From Thiomonas arsenitoxydans (GTDB lineage: Bacteria; Pseudomonadota; Gammaproteobacteria; Burkholderiales; Burkholderiaceae_C), in assembly GCF_000253115.1 (NCBI RefSeq), contig NC_014145.1:868001-932000 (forward strand): DNA of 64,000 nt, given 5' to 3'. The notes under the pieces were generated by a model. It had not been told where the DNA came from. It worked only from the letters and a program-made list of their open reading frames with translations, and did not search any database. How positions within the stretch are numbered: position 1 is the first letter of the stretch; each line of letters begins with the position of its first letter. Position numbers and translations under genes: made by a program. Shown in pieces: positions 37,329 through 47,800 of this stretch.

Positions 37329-38411
37329 TTACCCTGTGGTGTCCGGGTGTCCTTGCTGCGCGGGCCGGTGCAGGGCGCGCATGACGTCGCTTTGCGTGAT
37401 CATGCCAACCAAGCGTGCGGCGTCATCGACCACCGGAATGTGATGGTGGCCGCTGCCCGCGAAGAGCGGAATCAGCTCCGACAGATGCCGTGCTGCAGAT
37501 ACCACCTGCACCCGCCGCGTCATGCGCGCGGCAACGGGCGTGGCCGACTCACGCATGGCGCTGGGCGCTGCATCCGGGTCGGTGCGCAGATCGGCCGCGG
37601 TGACGATGCCGATGACCTGCCGCTGTGCGTCGATCACGGGAAGCGCCTTGATGCCATGCTCTTCCAGGCGATGCAGGGCGTCGGCCACGCTGTCATCGGG
37701 GCGGGCGGTCTGCACGTCACGCTGCATGATGTCGCTGCAGCGCACGCTGTCCAGCCGCTGTTGGTAGGCCTGCGTCTGGGCGTCTTCGAGCAGGCCACGC
37801 AGGGTGGCGCGGTCGATGTCGAGCACTTCGCCGTAGCGGGCCACCGCGGCGTCGATGGCGCTGGAGAGTTCGTCCGCATTGGGCAACACGGCGTCAGCCG
37901 CGGGCTGCGGGGCGGGGTGCGGTCTGCGCGTGGCCGCATGCCACAACAGGGCACAGAGCACGAGCAGCGCGGAGTTCAAGGCAACTGGCATGAAGGCAAA
38001 ACGCCAGTCCGTGGTGTGGGTCAACACCGCCAGCAAGGCCGCCGCGCCGCCTGGCGGGTGCAGGCATCGCGCCTGAAGCATCAGCGCAATCGCTCCGCCG
38101 ACGGCCATGCCGGCTGCCAGCCAAGGCGGGCCGATCCAGAGGGCGCAGGTAATTCCCGCTAGCGTGCCGAGGGTGTTGCCGCCAATCACCGACCAGGGCC
38201 GTCCCAGCGGGCTGCTGGGCAGCGCAAACACTATGACGGCGCTGGCGCCGATGGGTGCGACCAACCACGCAAGCTGTGTCCAGCCGCTTGCGCCTTCGAC
38301 CCACTGGCTGATCGCGCCCACGGCGGCCACGCCCAGCACTGCGCCCAGCGAAACACGAAACCATTCGGCGATGCCTACGCGCGGGCTGCCCGCGGCCTGT
38401 ACCGCGCTCAT
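37329..38411 (-). CDS. HPP-family membrane protein with two CBS domains
   Basis: A 360-aa protein: an N-terminal HPP integral-membrane domain with about four or five helices, including the naming motif LHPPGGAAALLAVL, then a linker and a CBS pair (DIMQRDVQTARPDDSVADAL ... ALPVIDAQRQVIGIVTAADL and MTRRVQVVSAARHLSEL ... HIPVVDDAARLVGMITQSDV). HPP proteins with CBS domains are thought to transport nitrite or related ions in plastids and cyanobacteria; here that is only analogy. The ATG overlaps the msrA stop by 4 bases (ATGA), so expression is coupled to msrA. Confidence 0.88.
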   Translation of the reverse strand: MSAVQAAGSPRVGIAEWFRVSLGAVLGVAAVGAISQWVEGASGWTQLAWLVAPIGASAVIVFALPSSPLGRPWSVIGGNTLGTLAGITCALWIGPPWLAAGMAVGGAIALMLQARCLHPPGGAAALLAVLTHTTDWRFAFMPVALNSALLVLCALLWHAATRRPHPAPQPAADAVLPNADELSSAIDAAVARYGEVLDIDRATLRGLLEDAQTQAYQQRLDSVRCSDIMQRDVQTARPDDSVADALHRLEEHGIKALPVIDAQRQVIGIVTAADLRTDPDAAPSAMRESATPVAARMTRRVQVVSAARHLSELIPLFAGSGHHHIPVVDDAARLVGMITQSDVMRALHRPAQQGHPDTTG

Positions 38412-38971
38412 GCATCCTTACGCAGCAAGGCGGCGTATTGGCGGCGCAGCTTATCGACCTTCGGCGCAATCACCGCGGCGCAGTAGCCCTGATAGGGATG
38501 GTGCGTGAAATAGTCTTGATGTTCGGACTCGGCGGGGCTGTAGTTCGCTTCCGGTGCGATCTCGGTCACGATGGGATCGGTGAAAAGCGCTTGATCGCGC
38601 AGGCCTTGCACATAGGCGCGCACGGCGGCGAGCTGGGCTGCGTCATGGGTGTAGATGCCCGAGCGGTATTGCGTGCCGACATCGTTGCCCTGCCGGTTCA
38701 AAGTGGTGGGGTCGTGCATGGCGAAAAATACCTCGAGCACCGTGTCCAGACTCAGCACATCGGGGTCGAAATCCAGCCGGACCACTTCGGCATGGCCGGT
38801 CTGCCCCGTGCAGACCTCACGGTAACTGGGGCGCAGCGTCGTGCCATTGCTGTAGCCGCACTCCACGCGCAGCACACCGCGCAGCGGGCGGTAGGCGGCG
38901 TCGAGGCACCAAAAACAACCGCCAGCGAGGGTGATGCGCTGGGGCAATGCGGGCAAATTGAAGTCGGACAT
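38408..38971 (-). CDS. msrA: Peptide methionine (S)-S-oxide reductase MsrA
   Basis: A 187-aa MsrA that repairs oxidised methionine. The catalytic motif is GGCFWCLDAAYR, with ECGYSNG, YREVCTGQTGHAEVVRLDFDP and the substrate-binding segment HDPTTLNRQGNDVGTQYRS all present. A resolving Cys is seen in HPYQGYCAAVIAPK. The start at 38971 gives the standard length, about 28 residues before the GCFWC motif. It leads a two-gene operon with the HPP/CBS protein. Confidence 0.94.
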   Translation of the reverse strand: MSDFNLPALPQRITLAGGCFWCLDAAYRPLRGVLRVECGYSNGTTLRPSYREVCTGQTGHAEVVRLDFDPDVLSLDTVLEVFFAMHDPTTLNRQGNDVGTQYRSGIYTHDAAQLAAVRAYVQGLRDQALFTDPIVTEIAPEANYSPAESEHQDYFTHHPYQGYCAAVIAPKVDKLRRQYAALLRKDA

Positions 38972-39110
38972 GGGGCGAGAGTCGTGAGTGCGGCAATTTG
39001 CCGCGGTCTGGGGATTGTCGAAGGCTGACAAAATGCACGCCTTTTCTATGGCGATTTTCGCTGACTATCCGCGGAGACGTTGTGCGGTTGTAAATATGGG
39101 GAGTGACTTG

Positions 39111-39629
39111 ATGAAGCGTCTCAATTTGAGCCGTCGCCAGACACTGGTGATGACTTCTGCCCTGCTGATGTGGGCCGCCGCCCCGGCCGCACTGGCGCAA
39201 CGCACAGGGGATATCGAAGTGACACGGGCGCAGGCGCTGCCGTCGATTCCCGGTGCGCGCAATGGCGGCGGATTTCTGACTCTCGTCAACCACGGTCAGC
39301 AAGACGACAAGATCGTGGCCGCCGCCTCACCCGTCTGCGGCCATGTCGAGCTGCACACCATGAGCATGGAAAACAACATCATGCGTATGCGCGAGGTCGG
39401 CGACATTCCGGTGCCCGCAGGCAAGACCCTGCGCATGCAGCCGGGTAGCGGCTATCACCTGATGTTCATGGACTTGAAAGCCCCTCTGAAAGAGGGCGAG
39501 AGGGTGCCGGTGACGGTGAAATTCGCCCACGGCGGGCAGATGGAGCTGCAACTCAAGGTCGAGCCGCGCGACAAGATTGCGGGCGATGTGCCCATGCCGG
39601 GCAAGGCAATGCACGGCGGCATGCACTGA
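39111..39629 (+). CDS. PCu(A)C-type periplasmic copper chaperone
   Basis: A 172-aa exported protein. The signal peptide contains SRRQTLVMTSALLMWAAAPAALA. The Cu(I) site matches the family pattern H(M)X10MX21HXM: HTMSMENNIMRMREV followed by GYHLMFMDLKAPLKEGE. Such chaperones deliver copper to the CuA or CuB site of cytochrome oxidases. The ATG at 39111 follows GGGGAGTGACTTG; an earlier in-frame ATG at 39096 lacks a good ribosome-binding site. The tail (PMPGKAMHGGMH) is Met/His-rich and may also bind copper. Confidence 0.9.
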   Translation: MKRLNLSRRQTLVMTSALLMWAAAPAALAQRTGDIEVTRAQALPSIPGARNGGGFLTLVNHGQQDDKIVAAASPVCGHVELHTMSMENNIMRMREVGDIPVPAGKTLRMQPGSGYHLMFMDLKAPLKEGERVPVTVKFAHGGQMELQLKVEPRDKIAGDVPMPGKAMHGGMH

Positions 39630-39657
39630 GAAGCCCGCAGACCCCTGAAATTGAGAC

Positions 39658-39685
39658 GGGCCGCAAACCTGGAGGTATGCGGCCC
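39658..39685 (+). terminator. Hairpin downstream of the copper chaperone gene
   Basis: GGGCCGCA and TGCGGCCC form an 8-bp GC-rich stem with a 12-base loop 28 bases after the stop. No clear U-run follows, so it is only a weak terminator candidate. The remaining DNA up to the ubiD stop at 39922 holds no convincing gene. Confidence 0.35.
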
Positions 39686-39921
39686 GGGGTTCCGACAGTC
39701 GGGTTTGCTGCCGCCTGTCAAGCTCATGCAGGGATGCATGATGGGGGTCTAACAACAGTCCGGGTTCCACCCGATCTGTTTGCCGTAGCAGCTGCACTGC
39801 AACGACGAACCAAAGGTACGCCTCCTGCGTTGTCTGCGTCAAGATGAAACATGACTGCGGGCAAGGGGTATGGTTGAGCCTTCCGAACAGCCTCTGCGCA
39901 ATACCTTGAATTCATTGCGTT

Positions 39922-41475
39922 TTATGTCGCAATCGGGCACGCCAGCAGGGCGTCGATCAAGCCTTGCATGCGAGCCTGCGCCTGGGCATCCGGCACGATG
40001 GCTCGGCCCCATTCGCGCTGAGTCTCGCCCGGCCACTTGTGGGTGGCGTCCAGCCCCATTTTTCCGCCCAGGCCCGACTGCGGCGAGGCGAAGTCCAGAT
40101 AGTCGATCGGCGTGTTGTCCACCAGCAGCGTGTCTCGCACCGGGTCCATGCGGGTGGTGATGGCCCAGATCACGTCGTTCCAGTCGCGGATGTTCACATC
40201 GTCGTCGGTGACGATGATGAATTTGGTGTAGAGAAACTGCCGCAGAAAGCCCCAGATGCCGAACATCACCCGCTTGGCGTGACCGGCGTAGGCCTTGCGG
40301 ATGGACACCACGGCGAGCCGGTAGCTGCAGCCCTCGGGCGGCAGATAGAAGTCCACGATCTCGGGGTATTGTTTCTGCAGGATGGGCACGAACACCTCGT
40401 TGAGCGCCACGCCCAGCACGGCGGGCTCGTCCGGCGGCTTGCCGGTGTAGGTGGAGTGGTAGATCGGCTGCTCGCGATGGGTGATGCGCTCGACCTCGAA
40501 CACCGGAAACCAGTCTTGTTCGTTGTAATAGCCGGTGTGATCGCCGAACGGGCCTTCGAGCGCGTGGAGATAGCCGTTTTTTTCCATCAGCGGCACGCCG
40601 GTTTCGCTCTCACCCTTCCACCCGGCTGGAGCGGGCGGCAGATGGCCTTCGAGCACGATTTCCGCCGAGGCGGGAACCTGTAGATCGAGCCCCACGCAGC
40701 GAGCCACTTCGGTGCGCGCCCCGCGCAGCAGGCCTGCGAACTGGTATTCGCTCAAGGTGTCGGGTACGGGCGTGACCGCGCCCAGCGTGGTGGCCGGATC
40801 GGCGCCCAGCGCAACGGCCACAGGGAAGGGTCGCCCAGGATTGGCCAGGGCGAATTCCCTGAAATCGAGGGCGCCGCCCCGGTGGGCGAGCCAGCGCATG
40901 ATGAGCTGGCGGCGGCCGATGCGCTGCTGGCGGTAGATGCCCAGATTTTGCCGCTTGCGGGGTTGCGGCACGTTTTGCGGGCCTCGCGTGATGACCAGTC
41001 CCCAAGTGAGCAGCGGCGCCACGTCGCCCGGCCAGCAGGTCTGCATCGGCAGGCGGTTCAGGTCGACGTCGCCGCCCTCCAGCACGACCTGCTGGCAGGC
41101 GGGGCGCGAAACGGTACTCGGGCGCATGTCCCACACCGCTTTGACCAGATGCATCAACTCGCCCGCATCTTTCAAGCCTTTCGGCGCTTCAGGCTCCTTC
41201 AGGCGGGCGAGCACTTCGCCGATGCGGCGCAGCTCGCTCACGTCTTGCGCCCCCATCCCCAGCGCCACGCGCTGCGGCGTGCCAAACAGATTGCCTAGAA
41301 CCGGCATGGCGTAGCCCGTCGGCCTTTCAAACAACACCGCTGGCCCACCCCTGCGAAGCAGGGCGTCGCAAACCACCGTCATGTCGAGATGCGGCGAAAC
41401 GGGCTCGGCCGTGCGCCGCAGCAGGGAAAGAGTCTCCAGTTGGGAGAGAAAGTCGCGCAGATCCCGATATTTCAT
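39922..41475 (-). CDS. ubiD: UbiD-family 4-hydroxy-3-polyprenylbenzoate decarboxylase
   Basis: A 517-aa prenylated-FMN-dependent decarboxylase of ubiquinone synthesis. UbiD hallmarks are [14 protein letters not shown] at the start, [66 protein letters not shown], and [20 protein letters not shown]. The start at 41475 gives the standard N-terminus. The partner UbiX, which makes the cofactor, is not in the window. It is transcribed divergently from the lytic transglycosylase gene. Confidence 0.94.
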   Translation of the reverse strand: MKYRDLRDFLSQLETLSLLRRTAEPVSPHLDMTVVCDALLRRGGPAVLFERPTGYAMPVLGNLFGTPQRVALGMGAQDVSELRRIGEVLARLKEPEAPKGLKDAGELMHLVKAVWDMRPSTVSRPACQQVVLEGGDVDLNRLPMQTCWPGDVAPLLTWGLVITRGPQNVPQPRKRQNLGIYRQQRIGRRQLIMRWLAHRGGALDFREFALANPGRPFPVAVALGADPATTLGAVTPVPDTLSEYQFAGLLRGARTEVARCVGLDLQVPASAEIVLEGHLPPAPAGWKGESETGVPLMEKNGYLHALEGPFGDHTGYYNEQDWFPVFEVERITHREQPIYHSTYTGKPPDEPAVLGVALNEVFVPILQKQYPEIVDFYLPPEGCSYRLAVVSIRKAYAGHAKRVMFGIWGFLRQFLYTKFIIVTDDDVNIRDWNDVIWAITTRMDPVRDTLLVDNTPIDYLDFASPQSGLGGKMGLDATHKWPGETQREWGRAIVPDAQAQARMQGLIDALLACPIAT

Positions 41476-41780
41476 ATAACCAATAAAAGTGAAAGACAAG
41501 ACCTTGTGCGTTGACTGGGAATAACGACGTTCCTAAAATTCGATCCGTGTTTGCCCTAGGTGCCTGAACTCAGGCGGGCAACACACTCGCCCCGAAGCAC
41601 GCCTTGCCGCGAACGACACAAAGATCGAACGCTGCAATCGATGCAGGCCTTTCTCGAAGGCCGCATCTTAGGCTGCCGGGCTCCCTTGGTGAGCCTGTGC
41701 TGTCGGATCTGTGCCCTTGGGAACTGGCGCTGGCTGTCTTGCGACACCGCGGCAATTCCATTCAGACACAGGAGTGTTCC
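41476..41780. other. Intergenic region between ubiD and the lytic transglycosylase gene
   Basis: About 300 bases that should carry the divergent promoters. An ACAGGAGTG ribosome-binding site for the rightward gene lies at its right end. I see no gene; short open frames here (for example at 41560-41787) lack recognisable content. Confidence 0.5.
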
Positions 41781-42644
41781 ATGTTGAACGCCATGCAATC
41801 TTCCCTGCCGCGCGCACGTCGGCTGGCAGGTGGATTTTGGGAATTGACCCACCAGACTTTGATGATGGTGGGCTTGTTTGTGGTGGCCGGAGGTGCGTAT
41901 CTGTACTTCCAGCCTCAAGCGATGACGACCCTGGACCGCGGCCTCACGCAGTGGGTCATGGCGCGCAAGACAGCGGCTGACGAACTTCAGGCGCTGGCGC
42001 AAAAGCCGGCCGATGCCCTGCTGCCCATGGTGCAGGCGGAGCCCGCGCCAGGCAATGGCTTGCCGGTGCTCACGCCGCAACAGCGCACGGTCTCCAACTG
42101 GCTGGCGCGGCGCTACAGCATTGCGCCCAATGCCATGGCGCAGCTCGTCAGCGCCGCCTGGACGGTCGGTCGCCAGCAAAAACTCGATCCTCTGCTCATT
42201 CTGGCGGTGATGGCGGTCGAGTCTTCGTTCAATCCTTATGCAGCCAGCGGCGTGGGCGCCACCGGCCTCATGCAAGTGATGGCCAATGTGCACCGCGACA
42301 AGTTCGCTCCCTTTGGCGGGCCGCAAGCCAGTATCGATCCGCTGGCCAATATGCGCGTGGGCGCGCTGGTGCTCAAGGATGCCATCCAGCGCGGCGGTTC
42401 GGTGCGCGCGGGCTTGCGCTACTACGTCGGCGCCACGAATGACGCGAGCGAGGGCGGTTATGCCGACAAAGTGCTGGCCGAACAGGCGCAGCTCGAACGA
42501 GTGGCCGGCGTAGCGCCCAAGCCGGTCGCAACGCCGATGACGGCCAGCACGGCGGGCCACATCGTCGCGCCGCATGCGGCGCCTGCCACGGCCAAATCGA
42601 CGGTGGCCGCAGAGCCTGAACAAAAACACGCCTCACTCACCTGA
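41781..42644 (+). CDS. Membrane-anchored SLT-type lytic transglycosylase
   Basis: A 287-aa protein with one N-terminal membrane helix (LMMVGLFVVAGGAYLYF, about residues 27-43) and a periplasmic SLT domain. The catalytic Glu is in AVMAVESSFNPYAAS, followed by GVGATGLMQVM, RVGALVLKDAI and GLRYYVGATND. It should cleave peptidoglycan glycan strands to 1,6-anhydromuropeptides. The Ala/Pro-rich tail is low complexity. The ATG at 41781 follows ACAGGAGTGTTCC; the open frame upstream of it looks non-coding. Confidence 0.88.
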   Translation: MLNAMQSSLPRARRLAGGFWELTHQTLMMVGLFVVAGGAYLYFQPQAMTTLDRGLTQWVMARKTAADELQALAQKPADALLPMVQAEPAPGNGLPVLTPQQRTVSNWLARRYSIAPNAMAQLVSAAWTVGRQQKLDPLLILAVMAVESSFNPYAASGVGATGLMQVMANVHRDKFAPFGGPQASIDPLANMRVGALVLKDAIQRGGSVRAGLRYYVGATNDASEGGYADKVLAEQAQLERVAGVAPKPVATPMTASTAGHIVAPHAAPATAKSTVAAEPEQKHASLT

Positions 42645-42673
42645 CGCCACGCGACGCGTTAACATCTTCATCT

Positions 42674-42802
42674 GCACGACTGGCGATAGAAACCGGCAAC
42701 ATCCGCGGTTTCGAGGTGGGACGAACCACCGGGGAGTGCTGGACTTTAAGCCGTTCGCCTGGGCCAGCGCCATCGCTGTCAATGATCTTCATCAGCCCAG
42801 GC
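42674..42802 (+). promoter_or_regulatory. ZTP (pfl) riboswitch upstream of glyA
   Basis: The aptamer core runs from GCACGACTGGCGA (42674) through a variable hairpin, GGTGGGACGAACCACCGGGGAGTGC, to CCGTTCGCCTGGGC ending at 42764. GACTGGCGA, ACCGGGGAG and CCGNNCGCCTGGGC are the conserved ZTP/pfl segments. GCCTGGGC (42757-42764) can pair with GCCCAGGC at 42795-42802, a good candidate for the alternative stem of the expression platform. ZTP/ZMP signals low 10-formyl-THF, and glyA supplies one-carbon units, so the target fits. Confidence 0.88.
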
Positions 42803-42860
42803 TTGCGCACCTCCACATCTTGAAGGAAGCTGGCGCGGGCCGTTCAGACGGAAATTCGCC

Positions 42861-44108
42861 ATGTTCGACCGCCGCATCACCATCGCCCAGACCGACCCCG
42901 AGCTCTGGGCCGCCATCCAGTCCGAGAACCAGCGCCAGCAAGACCACATCGAGCTGATCGCCTCGGAAAACTACACCTCGCCCGCCGTCATGCAGGCGCA
43001 GGGCTCGCAACTCACCAACAAGTACGCCGAGGGTTATCCCGGCAAGCGTTATTACGGCGGCTGCGAGTTCGTCGACATTGCCGAGCAACTGGCGATCGAC
43101 CGCGTCAAGCAGCTCTTCGGGGCCGAGGCGGCCAATGTGCAGCCCAACTCGGGCTCGCAGGCCAATCAGGGCGTGTTCTTCGCCTTGCTGCAACCTGGCG
43201 ACACCATCATGGGCATGAGCCTGGCCGAAGGCGGGCACCTGACCCACGGCATGCCGCTGAACATGAGCGGCAAGTGGTTCAAGGTAGTGAGCTACGGCCT
43301 GAACGCGCAGGAAGAGATCGATTACGACGCCATGGAGCGTCTGGCGCACGAGCACAAACCCAAGCTGATCATCGCCGGGGCTAGCGCCTACAGCCTGCGT
43401 ATCGATTTCGAGCGTTTCGCCAAGGTGGCCAAGGCCGTGGGCGCCTACTTCATGGTGGACATGGCGCATCACGCCGGGCTGATTGCCGCTGGCGTCTATC
43501 CCAACCCCGTGCCCCACGCCGACGTGGTGACCACCACCACGCACAAGAGCCTGCGCGGACCGCGCGGCGGCGTGATTCTGATGAAAGAGCAGCATGCCAA
43601 GGCCATCAACAGCGCGATCTTCCCCGGCATTCAGGGCGGCCCGCTGATGCATGTGATCGCGGGCAAGGCGGTGGCGTTCAAGGAGGCGCTCGCACCTGAC
43701 TTCAAGGTCTATCAGCAGCAGGTGCTGACCAATGCCCGCGTGCTGGCCGAAACGCTGACGCGGCGCGGCCTGCGCATCGTCAGTGGACGCACCGAATCGC
43801 ACGTCATGCTGGTGGATCTGCGTTCCAAGAGCATTACCGGCAAGGAAGCCGAGAAGGTGCTGGGCGAGGCGCATCTCACGGTCAACAAAAACGCCATCCC
43901 GAACGATCCCGAAAAGCCCTTTGTGACTTCGGGCATCCGCGTGGGCTCGCCAGCCATGACCACTCGCGGCTTCAAGGAGGCCGAGGCCGAGAAGACCGCC
44001 AACCTCATTGCCGATGTGCTCGACAACCCGCACGACGCGGCCACGCTGGAGCGGGTGCGCGCCGAGGTGAAGAAGCTGACCGACGCGTTCCCGGTTTATT
44101 CCGCCTGA
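42861..44108 (+). CDS. glyA: Serine hydroxymethyltransferase
   Basis: A 415-aa PLP enzyme interconverting serine and glycine with transfer of a one-carbon unit to THF. Family landmarks are [47 protein letters not shown], and the PLP-lysine site [16 protein letters not shown]. Length is normal. It sits 59 bases after the end of the ZTP riboswitch region. Its 3' end overlaps the convergent GNAT gene by 13 bases. Confidence 0.97.
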   Translation: MFDRRITIAQTDPELWAAIQSENQRQQDHIELIASENYTSPAVMQAQGSQLTNKYAEGYPGKRYYGGCEFVDIAEQLAIDRVKQLFGAEAANVQPNSGSQANQGVFFALLQPGDTIMGMSLAEGGHLTHGMPLNMSGKWFKVVSYGLNAQEEIDYDAMERLAHEHKPKLIIAGASAYSLRIDFERFAKVAKAVGAYFMVDMAHHAGLIAAGVYPNPVPHADVVTTTTHKSLRGPRGGVILMKEQHAKAINSAIFPGIQGGPLMHVIAGKAVAFKEALAPDFKVYQQQVLTNARVLAETLTRRGLRIVSGRTESHVMLVDLRSKSITGKEAEKVLGEAHLTVNKNAIPNDPEKPFVTSGIRVGSPAMTTRGFKEAEAEKTANLIADVLDNPHDAATLERVRAEVKKLTDAFPVYSA

Positions 44109-44851
44109 TCGTCGGCTGTGCCCCTCAGGGCGGCGGCGGTGAGTGCCGAGAGGCGCTCGCGCTGTCGCCCTTTTTCATCGAAGTTTTCCGCGGCCAGCCA
44201 GCGCGTGAAAGCCGCGCGCAGTGCGGGCCATTCCCCGTCGATGATGCTGAACCAGGCGGTGTCGCGGTTGCGGCCTTTGACCACGGCGGCCTGGCGGAAT
44301 ACCCCCTCGAAGCTGAATCCGAGCCGCCGTGCCGCCTCACGCGAGGCGGCGTTGAGCGCATCGCATTTCCATTCCAGTCGGCGATAGCCCAGTGCAAATG
44401 CCTGGTCCATCAGCAGGTACAGGGCTTCGGTCGCCGTGCGCCGACGTTGCAGCAAGGGCGAGAAGTAGAGGTGGCCGATCTCGATGCTGCCAGCCGCCGG
44501 GGTGATGCGCAAATAGCTGGCTAGCCCGGTGGCGCGGCCAGTGCCTGAATCGACGATGGCAAAGAACAGCGGATCCGGGCCCAGGCAAGTGGCCTGCAAC
44601 CAGGCCTGGTAGTCGAGTGCCGAGGCGAACGGACCGTAGGGCAGATAGTTCCAGCCGTCGCCGCGGGCATCCAGGGTTTGCGCGGCGTAGAGGTCGGCGG
44701 CGTGGCGCTGCGGGTCGGCGGGTTCCAACGTGCAGGTCGCGCCGATCAACGCGGTTCTCGCGGGTGGATGAGGGGCGATAAATCCGGGGACGGGCTGGCC
44801 GAGCGCGGCGGTGCATTGCGGGTCGGTTGGCATGGTGGCTTTTGGCGGCAT
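44096..44851 (-). CDS. GNAT family acetyltransferase (RimJ/RimL-like)
   Basis: About 251 aa (ATG 44851) or 245 aa from the Met at 44833; neither has a strong ribosome-binding site. The GNAT fold is seen in [38 protein letters not shown], the CoA-binding pyrophosphate loop [20 protein letters not shown], and [26 protein letters not shown] followed by [22 protein letters not shown], typical of the N-terminal-amino-acid or small-molecule acetyltransferases of the RimJ/L type. It is downstream of nothing obvious and converges on glyA; its promoter lies just before putA's end. Confidence 0.85.
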   Translation of the reverse strand: MPPKATMPTDPQCTAALGQPVPGFIAPHPPARTALIGATCTLEPADPQRHAADLYAAQTLDARGDGWNYLPYGPFASALDYQAWLQATCLGPDPLFFAIVDSGTGRATGLASYLRITPAAGSIEIGHLYFSPLLQRRRTATEALYLLMDQAFALGYRRLEWKCDALNAASREAARRLGFSFEGVFRQAAVVKGRNRDTAWFSIIDGEWPALRAAFTRWLAAENFDEKGRQRERLSALTAAALRGTADDQAE

Positions 44852-44861
44852 GTGAGACGAG

Positions 44862-47800
44862 TCAGCCCAGGGTCATGAGTTGTGCGTTGCCGCCCGCCGC
44901 AGCGGTGTTGACGCTCAGGCTTTGTTCATGCACCAGGGCGGTGAGATCCATCATCGCACCGTCTGCAAGCTGGGCTGGGCGCAGGCTTTCGATGCGCAGA
45001 ATCAGGCCGTCGCGCTGCGCCAGCTGGTCTTGCAAGCGGGCCAGGGCGTCGGCGTCGCCCTCAAACAAGACCACGCTCAGTTCGGGCAGGGCGTCGCGCT
45101 GGGTTGGAGGGCAGGAGCGCACATATGCCTTCACCGCGGGTGGCAGCGCGTCCAAAAAGGTGGCGAGCGGGCTGTCGGGGCTAGGCGCTTCGATGAGGGC
45201 GAGGTTGCCCGTGGCGAGCGTGGCGGCGATGTGATGCACCAGACCCAGCACCGTTTGCGGTATGCACCAAACTCCGCCACTGCGGGGCAGAAGCCGGTAG
45301 CGGTTGGATTCTCCCGTCGGCCCAGGCAGGGTGTAAACCGAGCTGATCGGGCTGTGGGCGAGATAGTGTTCGCACGCAGCCTGCGCGCGCGTCGTGTCCT
45401 CGTCATCCAGATTCATGGTGTGATTCTGCACGGCGGCCAGCAGATCGCGCAGCGCGGCGAGGCTTGCAGGTTCTGGGGTGATCTTGCTGCACTCGGCGGC
45501 TGCTGCCGCGAGGTTGGCGGGCAGCGCGCTGTTGGCCTGCGGCAGAGGCTGCACCAGCCGGTGCAGATAGAGCGGGCCGCCGGCCTTGGGGCCGGTGCCC
45601 GAGCGGCCCATGCCGCCGAAGGGTTGCACGCCGACCACGGCGCCGATGAGGTTGCGGTTGACGTACACATTGCCGGCGTGAATGCGCTCGCTCAACTCGG
45701 CAACGGTTTCGTCGATGCGACTGTGTACGCCGAAGGTCAGGCCGTAGCCGGTGGCGTTGATGGCGTCGAGCACCGCGCCGAGTTGCTCGCGCCGGTAGCG
45801 CAGCACATGCAGCACCGGGCCGAACACCTCGCGTTGCAGGCGGTCGATGGTGTCGAGCTCGATCAGCGTGGGACGAACAAAGGTGCCCAGCCCGCCGCTT
45901 TCATCGCGCCCCAGCCGGGTGACGCAAAGGCCAGCGGCCTGCATGCGGGCGATATGGGCTTCCAGGTTGTCGCGGGCCTCGGCATCGATGACGGGGCCGA
46001 GGTCGGTGTGCATGCGGTCGGGGTTGCCCAGGCTCCAGTCGTCCATCGCGTCTCGGATCATGCCGATCACCCGGTCGGCCACATCTTCCTGAATGCACAG
46101 CAGACGCAGGGCCGAGCAGCGCTGACCGGCCGAATCGAAGGCCGAGGTCAGCACGTCGGCGACCAACTGCTCGGCCAGTGCGGACGAGTCGGCAATGAGC
46201 GCGTTCTGCCCGCCGGTCTCGGCGATCAGCACAATGCTGCGGCCCTGCGGGCTGAGGCGCTTCGACACGGTGCGCGAAATCAGTTGCGCCACTTCGGTGG
46301 AGCCGGTGAACATCACCCCGGCCACCGCCGGATGCGCCACCAGCGCCGCGCCCACCGTGCCGCCGTCTCCGGGAACGAGTTGCACCGCATCGGTCGGCAC
46401 GCCGGCCGCGTGCAGCGCGTGCACTAAGGCTGCGGCGATGAGGGCGGTCTGTTCGGCGGGCTTGGCCAGCACCGCATTGCCTGCCGCCAGCGCGGCAGCC
46501 ACCTGACCGCAGAAGATGGACAGCGGAAAATTCCAGGGACTGATGCACAGCACCACGCCCAGCGGACGATGAGTCGCGTTGTCAAACTGCGCCGCCGTCT
46601 GCGCGGCGTAGTAGCGCAGGAAGTCCACCGCTTCGCGCACCTCGCCGATGGCGTCGGGCAGGGTTTTGCCCGCTTCGCGCACGATCAGCCCGAGCAAGTT
46701 CTGCATCTGCTGTTCGAGCGCGTCGGCTGCGCGCTGCAGGCAGGCGGCGCGCTCGCCGGGCGGGGTGACTTGCCAGATCGGCGCGGCGCTCTGGGCGCGG
46801 CGCGTGGCTTCGTCCACTTCTGTTCGGGTCGTTTGGCGCACCCAGCCCACCTGATCGCGCGGATCGGCGGGGTTGAGCACGGGCACCCAACCTACGGCTG
46901 CGGCCTGCGCGTTATCGGCGGGCGGGGGTTGTTCTGCGACGGTAGGCGACGCGTAGGCCATGTGCTGCGCACTGCGCAGCAGCGCGGCGCTGAGCGAGGC
47001 CAGCTGTTGCTCGTTCGCCAGATTCAGCCCGGCGGAATTCAAACGCGCCTGCGCGCCCAGCCCGGAAAACAGTTGCCGCGGCAGGGGAATACGCGGATGC
47101 GGCGCGCCGAGCACGCTGGTCTCGACGGCAATCGCGCGGGCCTCGTCCACGGGGTCGGTCACCAGTTCGGACACGGGAACGGCGTCGTCGCCGATGCGGT
47201 TGACGAACGAGGTATTGGCGCCGTTTTCAAGCAGGCGTCGCACCAGATAGGCCAGCAGGGTGTCGTGCGTTCCCACCGGGGCGTAGATGCGGCAGGGGCG
47301 GGCCAGCTTGCCCGCGCTGACCGGGCCGACGACCTGGTCGTACAGCGGCTCGCCCATGCCGTGCAGACACTGAAACTCGTATTGCCCCGCGTAGTAATTC
47401 TCCCCGGCCATCTGCATGATGGACGCCACTGTCTGCGCGTTGTGCGTGGCGAATTGCGGATAGGCCGCGTCTGGCGCGGCCAGCAGTTTGTGGGCGCAGG
47501 CTAGGTAAGACACATCGGTATGCACCTTGCGGGTGTAGACCGGATAGCCGTCGAGCCCGTCGATCTGCGCACGCTTGATCTCGCTATCCCAATACGCGCC
47601 CTTCACCAGCCGCACCATCAGCCGGTGCCCACTGCGCCGGGCGAGGTCGATGAGATAGTCGATGACGAACGGACAGCGCTTCTGGTAAGCCTGTACCACG
47701 AAGCCGATGCCGTTCCAGCCCTTGAGAGCCGGGTTGAAGCACAGGGTTTCGAGCAGGTCGAGCGAGAGCTCCAGCCGGTCGGCTTCTTCGGCGTCGATAT

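Noticed and set aside
39724..39915. Leftward 63-codon frame between the copper chaperone and ubiD
   Set aside because: No ribosome-binding site or homology; overlaps a probable terminator region.
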